Shown piece by piece: positions 11,487 to 22,254 of a stretch of 64,000 bases of DNA. The first letter of the stretch is position 1, and every line of letters begins with the position of its first letter. Under the pieces are notes generated by a model, which saw only the letters and a program-made list of their open reading frames with translations, did no database searches and was not told where the DNA came from. Source of the DNA: Heterotrichella gracilis (lineage: Eukaryota; Sar; Xanthophyceae; Tribonematales; Xanthonemataceae); assembly GCA_032358255.1 (NCBI GenBank), contig JAULBX010008884.1, forward strand, positions 49,517 through 113,516. Reading direction: 5' to 3'. Position numbers and translations under genes: made by a program.

Positions 11487-14400
11487 TTACTCCTGCTTTG
11501 CGCTGAACTGCAGCAGCTGTTGGGGCTTTGGTAGCCACCCCGCAAACCCCGCCTGCTTTCTCAAGCACTCCCAGGCTTCCATGTACGCACTGCTGCAGCT
11601 GCGCTTCAGCTCAGCATATGGCACCTGCTCCAGTTCCTGGCCTAGTGATGGCACCTGGAGTGCGCAATATGCATCTTCAGAGACAAGACCACCCCTCAGG
11701 GATTGATGATCACAGACAATGCAGTGCCACAGTGAATGCGTCTCGGAGGCTGCCCAGCTCTGAGTTTTCGAGCATTTATATGCTTTTAGCAATCACCAAC
11801 ACCTCCCAGCATGATACAATCTCTACTACCGTACATTGTGATGCGGCATAGGCACCTGGTCCAATGCTGGTCCCGTTAAAGCAGCAGTAGCATCACCAGC
11901 CCACGTGGGTCTGTACCCTTACCGCTTACAACCTACTAAACCCTTACACAACCTAATACACCCGCACTCACCATGACCAGCCCTTGGCATGCCCTCACCA
12001 ACCCACAGTACTCATTCAGGGAGGCTACAGGGCACAGCGGGGAGCGCGTCTTGGGGCACCGATCCCCAGCTGCCTTTTTTGCGGCCCCTGCCTTTCGCCC
12101 TGTGATCCCCGAGATGACATGGAGCTCCCCAGCCGCAGCCCTGATTGGCAGGTGGGGATCCCAGGCGGACGATGGCGGGGCGCTCCACGATATGCTGGTC
12201 CCTGGTGATCCACAGTCCTTACAGTGAGACAGACAAGCATGTTCTGATGCGGCAGGTATTGAAGGCCTGCACATGTATATCATATCACGCCATGTCAGGC
12301 AGACTAGCTGCGCCAGTAACCATAGCAAGTTCCTAGTGGGGTTATGGGTCCTACATGCACAACAAAATGCCTGTGCAGGGCCCTTTGTAAACAGGCCCTG
12401 CTGGATCATGGTGGGTGGAGTGCGTGCTTATTGGGTGGTTGAAAGGGCAGGCAAGCACTGGACAATACGTATGCGTCAGTGCTGCCTACCACACTAAGGC
12501 AACAACACGTTATGGTACACGGTGTCAACCCACAGACAAACACACGGTTGGCAACACGGACAATGGCTAGTCCATCTGCAGGGAACAGGAAAACATATAG
12601 TTGCATAATTTTGAATGATGAATTCCATGGTCCCACAGTTATTTGGGAGATTATTGTGAGTTTTTATGACCCCAGGTTGGCTCCCTATTCATATCTAACA
12701 AAATTCCTATAATTCTCATGTTTTTATTCATTATTTCATAGGCAAGACCTGTAATTACCTGCTTTTGTCTGCCTGGCAGGCGTTTCACACAGGTCTGTGT
12801 GTGCGCCAGGTGGCGCCACCACATGGCACACCGGCGGGTGGTGTTTGAAGGGTGGCGGCAGGCCTCGGCAGCACTCCTTCATGCGGGACCCCACCGCGCG
12901 CTGCAGCGCGGATGCTGTGTTTGCATGGTGTGTGGTGGTGTTGCCTTCGGTGCATGGTGCGGCGACGACCAGGGAAGATACATGGACGGGTGAAGCCAGG
13001 AGGGGGAGCAGCAGTGCACCCTGCATGCTGCAAAATATTAGCACGGGAACAGCAGAAGCAATAATATGCAACAATAATATGCAACCACAGGTCACGCGTT
13101 GAGAAGATTCACCCATGGCGCCTCTCGGTGAACACGAGGATTCCCTGCCAAGAACAGATGCGTGCCACACATGCTAAATTAAATTCATGACACATGTGCC
13201 CACCTGAATCCCCAGCGCCGCCCATTTCGCCAGCTTGTCACTGCAGCTTACAGACAGGGTTGCGTCCCCTTTACCAGGTTTTCGCCGCACCACCCCTGGC
13301 TGCTGCATGGCCTCCACATCAGCAGCACCTGGACGGCGGGCAGTGGAGGGGAGTGGGCAGCATGCACGGGTTGCATTCATGGACACTTGCTGCCCACACT
13401 GTACTGCATCCCGTGCATGCTGGGTCAATGACACTTGCGCCCACGCCATACTGCATCGCAATGTCGGCAAAGATGACGGCATAATTCCGCTGAACGCACC
13501 ACTCTCCCATGCAGCCCTACCCATACGTGCATGCGCAACGCTCACCTGGCACCCGCCACTGCACCTGCCCTTCGCCGCCACTCAACCCCGCCACAATGGC
13601 CTTTGCGCCTGTCCGAAATGTGGCCACCCCCGCGGTTGCTGCCATGGCATTGGCCTCGGTGCCCTGTGCGCCCCCCACCTCATCAATTCCGGCCATGTGG
13701 GCGGTGGTGGTGATAGGCATTGATGCTGCTGCTGCACCACCTGCCCTGCTGGAGCTTGTGTCACACGCCGCAGCTGGTGGATGTCCCCCACGCCCATTGC
13801 TGTTCATGTGCGCAGGCTCACTGTGGCCATGCTGCCCGGGGGTGTCGCCGCTATCGTGGTTGAGGCTGGCACTGGCTTGGGAGGGCAGTGTGGCTTGCTG
13901 GCCCCCATCACCCACTTCTGCTGGTCCCAAGGGGATGATGCTGGCGTCCCCACACGGCGGCTGGCTCACGTACATGTGGAGCGTCACACCATCCACCAGC
14001 CGCACTGCGCCCACACATGGGCAGTAATACAAAACCCTAGACCCTAGTGTAGGGTTTTTGGCCCCCGGTACACGGCACACGCATGTCGCTGGGGCGTGCG
14101 CGGCGCCGCTGGGATGCCTATCAGCTACTGATGTCGTAGGTGCCGCATCCTGGGATGGTGTGCAGGCACCCTCTCCGGCCTCTGTCCCTGGTGTGCTGCT
14201 ACCGCCAGATCGAGTGTCTGTGGCGCCGCCAGCGTCACCACTGCCTTTGTCACGGCGGTGGGCTGCCACTGCTGCGGCCACCTCCCCCCGCAGCCACCCC
14301 ACCAGCCCCCTCCGAGCCACCACCTCTGCATGGCAGTCGTTCAGCACCTCACCCCAGGGGCTGCGCTTGGAGCCACCCAGGCACTTGGTGCCGGTGCCCA

Positions 14401-14991
14401 GGCTGACGGGGACTGGGTGTGGCAGATGGGGACCACATAGGACAAACCCTGGAGTGGAGTAGGGTATTTGTGTATATCTAATTCTGGAGTAGAGTACTTG
14501 GGTATATCCAGGTAGGGTGGGGTGATGCAGCCTTGGCCCACTGTGCCCTCAGAGGCTATTGCGGATGCGATATGAAGATGCACAGCTTGCAACAAGGGGC
14601 TAGTGGGAACCGGTGAGAAGGAAGCTACCTGGTCGTGCGTGACTGGCGCAGGAGTGTGGTATGCATGCATTGTGGTATGTCGGCGGATGGGTAGTGTCAA
14701 GCCCCTCAAAGGTACCGTAGATACAGAGGATTCCAAAACCGCAATATGTCGAAGGCATGGACGCCTGTGCAGCACACTCGCAGTTCGGGGGACTGCCGCA
14801 TGCAGTGCATGCGACCCACCAGCAAGGACGGTCCATTCGTTGGGTTGGGGCTTGCCAGTCTTTGCCAGCTGCGCATACTGGTCCAAAACCACTCGAGCTA
14901 TCTCTTGTGCTCCAACCTTGGGTACAGTATTGATGCAAGAGGCAACAACTTCATCTTCAGTGTCAAGCTTTTGCCGTTTATAGTCGGCCAT
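11487..14991 (-). CDS. ADAT1: ADAT1/TAD1 tRNA-specific adenosine deaminase
   Basis: Deaminates adenosine to inosine, in eukaryotes at position 37 of tRNA-Ala. Exons (minus): 14991-14820, 14412-13546, 13295-13204, 13020-12759, 12201-11999, 11654-11487; 587 aa, phases all closing. The N-terminus has the family stretch [11 protein letters not shown], then GTGTKCLGG. The zinc/catalytic residues are all present: HAE (H85, E87), PPCG (C211) and SCSDK (C364), followed by GALL and the C-terminal [13 protein letters not shown] region. The protein is longer than typical ADAT1 because two Gly/Ser/Ala/His-rich inserts lie between HAE and PCG and between PCG and SCSDK, both inside the single 867-base exon 2. 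The last exon ends with a helical tail ([16 protein letters not shown]) and GWLPKPQ, matching the family C-terminus. The ATG at 14991 opens an ORF aligned with known N-termini. ADAR is excluded because no double-stranded-RNA-binding domain is seen. Confidence 0.92.
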
Positions 14992-16499
14992 CGGCCACTA
15001 GGGCAGGGCCAGGAACTAGGCTCCCACCAAGCATACGTGAAACGAGCACGCCAAGCTTTCCTTCAACAACGATAAGACAATGCTGATAGTATTGGCCAAG
15101 ACCCGTTTAAGTGCCGTGCAGCACGCCCCACTCGTGCCTGACATCGATGACCAATTGCATGTTCAAAGCGCAGCAGGAGGTAAGGCGGCTGGGTAGTGTA
15201 CTTCTCTCCTCCTTTCCCTCGGAAGGCCTACCGTCCGGGTGCAGATGTAAGTCCAGTGACAACGCAATCCCTGAAGTAGCTCGCCAGCCTGGCTAGTACC
15301 AGAGTTGGGGTGAAACTGCAGCAGGCTAAAACTTGTGCCAGGCTGCCGCACGCCAAAGTCTTGCAAATAAACTGGACTTTTCGTTGGGCGAATTGCTTTA
15401 CATCTGAACGGGTCGTTTTGAGAGGCGCAGCCACTGCCTGATTGGGCTGAGCGTTTTGGTACCCGTGGGCTAGGTTTCTTCGTCATCGTTGTGGCCAGTC
15501 GTGCTTGCAAGTCACTTCGACGGTGATATCTGCAAGCTGCCGTGAGGCCAAGCTTGCTGGCTCCAGACGGCTAATTCAGTTGCCACACAAGGTGCTTGCG
15601 CTGTTGTTAGAGGCGGAGCTTACCCAAATACCAGGGTCGTCCACCTCGAGCACCATCAGGTGTGTGCTGACAACGATGCGTGGGCAGTGTTCAGGCACAT
15701 CACCGAGCGTGGGCTAGGGTAGGAGCATCAGCTGTTAACCACGTATCCCTGTTCTGGGTTTTGTGTCACCTATTGGCTGGCAAGGATCTATTGGCGTAGC
15801 ACAAGGGGTGGGTCATGTTGCTGGGCGTTTTGGTCTACTGATTAACCCTTTGGTTGTACTGCTCTTTGTCGTTGGGACGTCCGACCGCGACGGTGATCGG
15901 TTAGCTAACCCAGCCCACTATCTACAGTTATAGGGCTAAGCTTCTCAACCAATTAGCGGTCCGTTTTGGCACGATTGCTGCTTTTAGATCGACAAAACTG
16001 CTGCACGTGCATCCGACGTCGACAGACGCCAGCCAAGAGCAGCAGGCCGTGCTACCCCTAAGTCTTACAACAGACGCACTAGTTTGCCTCTGCTGTGCAC
16101 ACATTACAACAGCCTTCGTAAGATCGGTACCACTAAGTAGGCACCAAGGTACAATACAGACTTCCCTCGTGGGCTCGTGGGCACTCTTGTCTGCCAAGAC
16201 ACTCACAGGTTTGCTTTCACCTTGCCACAGGAACACCCCTCTTCCCGGTTGGGGCACTGGCAGCCACTGCATGTTTAGAACAGCCTCCAAGCGCCATCTG
16301 GGGTAGCAGTGGGCAGCTTACCCTGGGTTGGAGGTTTCAGCTCACCCTCACCCACAGCCCAATCCAGCAGCCATCAGCAGGCCATGTGTGGCTTGCTAAA
16401 CAGCAGCCTGCCACTGGTAGCCTGGGCTGGCTGATCATGCACCCGCCTGGTTGGAGCAAGGAACTTGTTCACAGATAGAGGTCAAATCCCCAACCAGCC
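14992..16499. other. intergenic region between divergent ADAT1 and the RRM gene
   Basis: This should contain two outward promoters. Minus-strand coding-like fragments lie at about 15110-15720 and are annotated separately. The remainder (15720-16499) has open frames but no convincing domain; a minus frame at 15928-16290 gives no recognisable protein. Confidence 0.5.
15110..15720 (-). CDS. possible small unidentified minus-strand gene
   Basis: Two minus-strand segments look coding but I do not recognise the protein. One at about 15717-15632 reads PRIVVSTHLMVLEVDDPG before a GTAAGC donor. The other at about 15531-15240 includes MTKKPSPRVPKRSAQ and SPVYLQDFGVRQPGTSFSLL, ending near a GTAGGC donor. 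A short terminal exon could lie near 15180-15115 (VIDVRHEWGVLHGT then stop). I could not join the first two with a consistent phase using simple GT-AG sites, so the model is incomplete. It may be real with a missed micro-exon, or a decayed gene, or chance. It lies upstream of ADAT1 on the same strand. Confidence 0.3.
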
Positions 16500-17607
16500 A
16501 TGAGCTCCCCCACCGAGCTTGACTTCCCGTTCCCGCTGCAAGACAACCTGAGCGTGTCCATCGGCGGCACCTCCAGCAGCTCCAACAACCACTCCAACCT
16601 GTACGTCAAGAACCTGCCCCTTGAGGTGGATGAGAACACCCTCTACCAGGTGTTCCAGCCCTATGGCGTCATAGAGTCCTGCAGGATCGTGAAGAACCCC
16701 AAGACCCAGACCAGCAAGGGCTATGGCTTTGTCAAGCTCCAAGGCCAGGCCCAGTGCAGTGAAGCCATCAAGGGCTTGAATGGCACCCAGCTGGGCTCCT
16801 CTATCCTGGAGGTCAAGTTTGCAGACGCAGACGCAGGGCCCCCCGCCAGCAGCTCCGGCGCCAACCCCTCAGACAACCTGTATGTGCGCAACCTGCCAAA
16901 CAACTGGCGGGAACAGGACCTGGTCAGCCTGTTCTCCCCTTTTGGCTCCGTCCTTGAGTGCAGGGTCCTGCACTCGGGGGACCTCACCCGGGGCGCGGGC
17001 GCCCTGGTGCGCCTGGTCACCCTGGATGAAGCCACGCGCTCCATAGAGGGGCTGAACAACCGGGTGCCGCCTGGGGGCTCCCAGCCGCTGCTGGTGCGCT
17101 ATGCAGACACCGCTGAGGAGAAGGCGCGCAAACTGGTCAAGAAGGACAAGCTGGCGCCTGTGCTCACGCCGCTCAGTGTCACACCCAGGTGAGGAAGGGG
17201 TGGGGATGGGGGTGGTGGCGCTGGCAGCCGGTGGTGTCTGGTTGGGTGGATGCTGCACACAGAACAGCTGCAGCATCGGAACCTGCATGTCGCACTCCAG
17301 TGGTGGGCCATGCAGCACTTGCATAGGTCACAGTATGTATATTAAAAGCTATGCGCCCATCTGCCCTAATCGCCATCGCCATCCCCATCGCCTTAATTGC
17401 CCATAGCCATGCTCACCTTAAGCCCCATGGTCCCTGTGCAGGCTGAGGGAGCTGGATGTACCCAGCCGCACCCCCCCTTTGGGCCAAGGCCTGCCCAACA
17501 CGCAGCTGTCCATGGGCAACTCTGCGCTCTCGGCTGGCTTCACTGGGTTCCTCAGCAACAACGACGCCGCGCTGCAGCAGCAAGCCGCCCTCGCCGCCCT
17601 GTTCGAA

Positions 17608-17643
<36 letters not shown>

Positions 17644-18234
17644 TTGCAGCAGCAGCAGCAGCAGCAACTGGCGCAGCTGAGCGGGTATGGTCAGTCTCAG
17701 CTAGGGCTGGGCAGCCTGCAGTCCCAGCAGCAGACGCTGTTCAACCTGCAGTCCTCGCTCCAGCCCGGCCTCCAGAACGCCACCCTCAACCAATCCCCGG
17801 GGCTGGGCGGCGGCCTCCTCCCGCAGCCCAACTCGCTCGCGCAGCAGCTGCAGGCGAACCAGAATGTCAACTTGGCGCAGCAGCTGCAGTCCAGCCAGTC
17901 TGGCAACCTGGCGCAGCAGCTGCAGGGAGGGGTGGGGGGCGCATCCGCCGCCGCCGCCGTGGCCGCCAACGCGCTCTCCAGCAGCCTGTATGTGAAGAAC
18001 CTGCCCCCCGAGGCCGACAAGCTGTACCTGTATGAGCGCTTTGCCCCGCACGGGGCGGTGCTGAGCGTCAAGGTGCTGGTGGACGAGCAGAGCGGCAAAT
18101 GCCGGGGCGTGGGGTTCATCAACTACTCGGACCAGGCCGCGGCCCTGCGCGCCATGCAGTCTCTGCACGGCACCAAGGTGGGGGACAAGCTGATGCACGT
18201 GAGCTTGCAGACGCACCGCCCACGCGCCGCGTGA
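16500..18234 (+). CDS. three-RRM RNA-binding protein with polyglutamine linker (ELAV/CELF-like architecture)
   Basis: Likely binds mRNA to control splicing, translation or decay. Exons 16500-17188 and 17442-18234; 493 aa. RRM1 is at about 33-110 (RNP2 LYVKNL at 34-39, RNP1 KGYGFVKL). RRM2 is at about 121-205 (LYVRNL, with a degenerate RNP1 RGAGALVRL). A long linker rich in Gln, Asn, Leu and Ser follows, including CAG-coded Gln runs, and then RRM3 at the C-terminus (LYVKNL, CRGVGFINY). A tandem RRM pair, a long linker and a last RRM at the very C-terminus is the layout of ELAV/Hu and CELF/Bruno proteins. Assignment to either family is inference. RRM2's weak RNP1 suggests reduced RNA contact there. 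The ATG at 16500 is followed directly by a plausible N-terminus, and no upstream in-frame coding is evident. Confidence 0.9.
17608..17673 (+). repeat. CAG-rich polyglutamine-coding repeat
   Basis: A near-pure CAG trinucleotide run, interrupted by CAA, TTG and CTG codons, encodes about 20 glutamines with single Leu breaks. It sits in the linker of the RRM protein. Shorter CAGCAGCTGCAG units recur three times between 17846 and 17925, extending the Gln/Leu-rich zone. Confidence 0.9.
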
Positions 18235-20221
18235 TGCACAGGCAGCCTCCCCTTGCGCAGCTGGGGCAGCGTTTTTTTTTTCATGCACCGTTTGGTATTT
18301 TACCACAATGTGGTTTTCATGTAGCCCTTAGCAACGTTACCACTTATACCTTATTTCTGGCCCAGTTTTCCACCCCTTGGCAGAGCCTGCCCTGCCTACC
18401 CAGCTCCACGTTTCACCCGTATAGTAGGGGCTCATGCCATCGGACCCTGAGTTTGCGCCTTTTGAATGGATGCTTTATTTACCAGTGCCTTAGTACCCGT
18501 ACAGCATAGCACACAGAAATGGAGCTAGTGGTGCAGGGAGAACAATTTCCAAGCAGTACCTGCAGCCCCCTTACAGCTCGCTCCTGCTATCAAGTAAAGC
18601 ACCCTTTTGTTATGACTATGCACTGTAGATAGATTACGGTGTCAAAAATGGCAGCAGCTAGAATTAGCAGCGTCTAGTAACAGCGTCCTAGTAGTGCCAG
18701 GCTGCGTAATTTTCTGGCATAACCTATTACAAAATGCGGTGAGCACTGGCCTATTCTGTTCCATATATACCAAGCAAGGAACTTTTATTTACACTTTTGG
18801 CAAGGAGTTTACGTATACCAACACTGTTAGTGACCTGTCGGTGAGCTGTGTCCTATGTACTGTATGTATGGCAAATACCCAGTCTTTGCAGAAATCTTTT
18901 TATGCCGTACATCTTGTCTTTGTTAGGGTTGAATTTTATACAAGGTCCTACCTGGCTTTGAACCGCAGACTGCTCGTGCTGGCGCCACCAGCCAGCTGCC
19001 CTAACTAATTGTGTTAGGGTCTATCAGTGCCTTGTTTCTTGAGGGAGTTGCACTACTGATACTGTGCCCCCCCCATCAGTTTCTCTCATGACAATCATAG
19101 CTCCCTTCAAAAGTGTCTAAACAATAGCCTTTCATCCTTGTGTGGATCAGTGCCACTTTCAGACCACATACAACCCCTCCGTTGGCTGACCGTTTCACCC
19201 CAGAGTATGTTTTACCTCAGTTAGCCAGGGTTGCACAGTTGCCCCATTTCCCGCCTATTGTGGGTCTGGTGCACTTGCCATAGTACATACCCCGGAGCCC
19301 ACCCAGCCATCCAATTTGGTCACAGACCGTTGTTGTTCACTCATGCTTCAACCCCAATTTGCGCACGTCACGGCCAGTGTTGTGCATATGCCACGGCCGG
19401 CGTCTGATAGTGTAATTAATCCTTCAGTTGCGTTCTCCTGGCCACCTGGGTTCCACTGTGTGTGGTGATGCCGTGCATTGTCTGCTCAGCCTGGGTAGAT
19501 GCCATTTTAATGTCTTGTTGCTAGACATTGCGGTATGGACTCTGGACTCTGGCAAATATGATACATACCCAGGAACACCTGCTGATTTAATTCCTTTGGT
19601 TATTGGGCACCCGCTGTGGAGTATTTGTTGGGTGGCAAACCCACCAAGACGTTCACCTGCCAGAATATGTTGCCATGCAATGCAGAGCACACCGGCGTAA
19701 GCACACATAGACAGAGCTAATGGTGGGTTGGCCAGCAGGGTTGCCTAACCACAGGTGATAAACTAGCCCAGGGTTGAAAGCTTTTGGTGCCTGGCCCTGA
19801 TTGCACTGACCAGCCTCACGCTGGCCACAAAATTTGCCTTGCCTCATGAGCGGCTGCCGAGCTGCGATCTGATTCGTTGCAACGCCTTTCGCATTTCGTG
19901 TGCCACGACACACCCACTGCTCAACGAGCGTGTGACGGCTCAATACAAGTTGGTTTGTTGGCAGTGCTCAGTTGATTATCCACAGAGGAGCGTGACTACG
20001 TCTGCACGTTCATAGATATCCACTTGCACACTCGCCACCCACCACCACCCACCATTGCAGACCTTTCACCGCCCTGGGCCTTGTACAGCTGCATTAGTCG
20101 TTGAGCTTGGAGACGCGACTGGACCCATACACTAGCCACCTTAAGCAAAGTGAAAGCTTACACCTTTGCGTCTAACGGTTTGTACGGCACTCCTAGTTAC
20201 AGACACCAACAGTCGACCATC
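18235..20221. other. intergenic region between the RRM gene and PSB28
   Basis: Two kilobases with no supported gene. Open frames at 18694-19008 and 19424-19708 have no family features and no partner exons. The proximal part is probably 3' untranslated sequence of the RRM gene and the distal part the PSB28 promoter. Confidence 0.55.
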
Positions 20222-21183
20222 ATGAGCTTCGCAGTCAAGCCATTCACAGCAACCCACACCAGACTGTCTGTCCGCAGACCCACGCCAACCTTGCGGATAA
20301 GCAACAACCAGAGGTATGCCTTGGTTGCACTGTTTCTCCCTGTGTGTGAGCTGCATTCCCGGTGTTTGTGTGCCCCGAAATGTGGTGGGGGTCCTGCATG
20401 AGAGGTGGTGGGCGACGGCAACAGGCACGCATTGCTTGGTTTTTCGGCTTCGAAGCGGTATTTGTGGTTGATCTGTGTAATGCGCGTGTCGACACTGACC
20501 TGGGCAGTCACATTGTCGGCTGGCGACGAGATCCACATGTGCATGCATGCACGTTGCACGGCTACGGTTGGCGAGCTAACTCCACACCGTCCCGTGTAAT
20601 ATGATATATGGGTTTTTTCGACCTCCTTGCCTTTGTTATTTTGCTGTGTCCCGGCCTGATCTAAACGCCTGTGCAGGTTGCGAGTGCAATGCATGGCCAC
20701 ACAGCTGGAGTTTGTGAAGGGCATTGCTGAGACCACCGTCCCAAACGTGAGCCTCACCAGGTCCAAGGACGGCTCCCAGGGCGTCGCCACCTTCGTGTTC
20801 CAAAACCCCACAGTCTTTGAGGCTTCATCGGAGCTGGGAGACATCACTGGGCTGTACCTGGTGGACGACGAGGGCACGCTGCAGACTGTGGACGTGCAGG
20901 CCAAGTTTGTCAACGGCAAGCCTGACAAGATCGAGGCCAAGTACGTGATGAGGAGCACGTTCGAGTGGGACCGCTTCATGCGGTTCATGGAGCGCTACGC
21001 AGAAGACCAGGGCCTTGGCTTTAGCAAGGTGGGTACATACTTGTTTCTAGGAGTTGGCTTGCAGCTTGTCCACTGCACACAGCCGTGTTGCACAGCGTCC
21101 TGAGGTTTGTATCATGGTCACCATTGTACGTTGGCAGTCCCTGTGACTGACAGTTTCTGGCTTGCCTGTTGCAGAGCAAGTGA
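20222..21183 (+). CDS. PSB28: Photosystem II assembly factor Psb28, chloroplast-targeted
   Basis: Psb28 binds transiently to photosystem II intermediates at the thylakoid and helps their assembly. Exons 20222-20313, 20677-21028, 21175-21183; 150 aa, phases closing. The last exon encodes only Ser-Lys-stop. The first about 35 residues are rich in Ser, Thr, Arg and Ala with few acidic residues, a chloroplast transit peptide profile. The mature part matches the family throughout: [22 protein letters not shown], then [17 protein letters not shown] and [21 protein letters not shown]. An upstream in-frame ATG at 20150 would add 24 residues; 20222 is preferred because a transit peptide begins there. 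The gene is convergent with the formin gene. Confidence 0.95.
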
Positions 21184-22254
21184 TGGCCTTCATACCAAGG
21201 AGCAAGGAGGGCACCCTATAGCCGGGTATTGAATGGGCGCTGGGCTGTGAATATGCTGGCAACTTGCAGATATTATACTACAGGAGGTCTTCGAGTGCAC
21301 TACCTAGTTTAGAGTGACCTGCAGCCAGGGCCAGCGCGAGTTCTGTGCTGAGGGTGGCAAGTGTTTTTTCTTCAGTGCTTTATGGAACAGCTGCTTTTCT
21401 TGTTGTCCTTATGAGAGATAGTATCATGTCCTGAGAAGCTTTGTGTGTGCATGTAGCACCCTTGCTGAAACTTGCTTGCAACGTTTTGTCAAACGCCACT
21501 GTACGTTGTTTAGGTTTTTATGGATGGGTGGGTGCATAGACCATCGCGCAACCATAGGTGCATCAGTCTTATATTTGAGAGAAGCTTTCCTGTTCATTGC
21601 TGTCGACATTTTGGAATCTTGCTCTGTCAATGTCATCATTTTCACCTTGTTTTCAAGCATATGCTAGCAGATACCACACGACTGCCTTGCGGTCAGTGCA
21701 CTGGGATGGTTACTCAATCTGTCCATCGCTGCACGGCTGTCAGCTGTCTTGTGTAACTTTACTCCAAGGTCAGATTCTGGCATACAGTGTATGGGGACAA
21801 AGCCCCGCCTTGCAAGTACGGTATACACAAGGCAATTTTTTGTCAAGCTTAAAAGATTGGTGTACTGCGCAACCAATATTGCCACGCAGTGGCTCTCAGA
21901 AAACAACAAGATGTGGGACCAGTCACCCAACATGTGGTGTGTGCAACGCTGTTGAATTGTCAGTGCTGCAGTAGAACGGTCAGGTAGAAGCACATTACAA
22001 GTGTCAAGATGTCAAGCAAATTAATGGAACAAGTTCCAGTCAACCAGAAAGACAGTCAACAAGAGTGTACTCATACTCACTCAACAGTCAGAAGAGTGTG
22101 AGACAGTGCTAAGCAAATTGCATGGCATTGCCATAGTAAACGCGCAGGTTTTAAAACAAATAAAGGCAACCAGACACACCCATTGGCTCCCACAGTCGCC
22201 AAAATTATCTCGAAAATGATTATCAACTTCAACATAAGCTGCTTTGCAGACTTG
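21184..22254. other. intergenic region between convergent PSB28 and formin genes
   Basis: About 1.07 kb with no coding evidence. It must hold both 3' untranslated regions. A GTCAAC/AGTCAACA word repeats near 22030-22090, but no structured element is seen. Confidence 0.55.

Noticed and set aside
18940-19010. tRNA-like TTCAA word and stem near 18960 on the minus strand
   Set aside because: No cloverleaf with proper acceptor and anticodon arms could be drawn.
20197-20988. 263-codon minus-strand open frame
   Set aside because: It is antisense to PSB28, whose sense protein is clearly recognisable.
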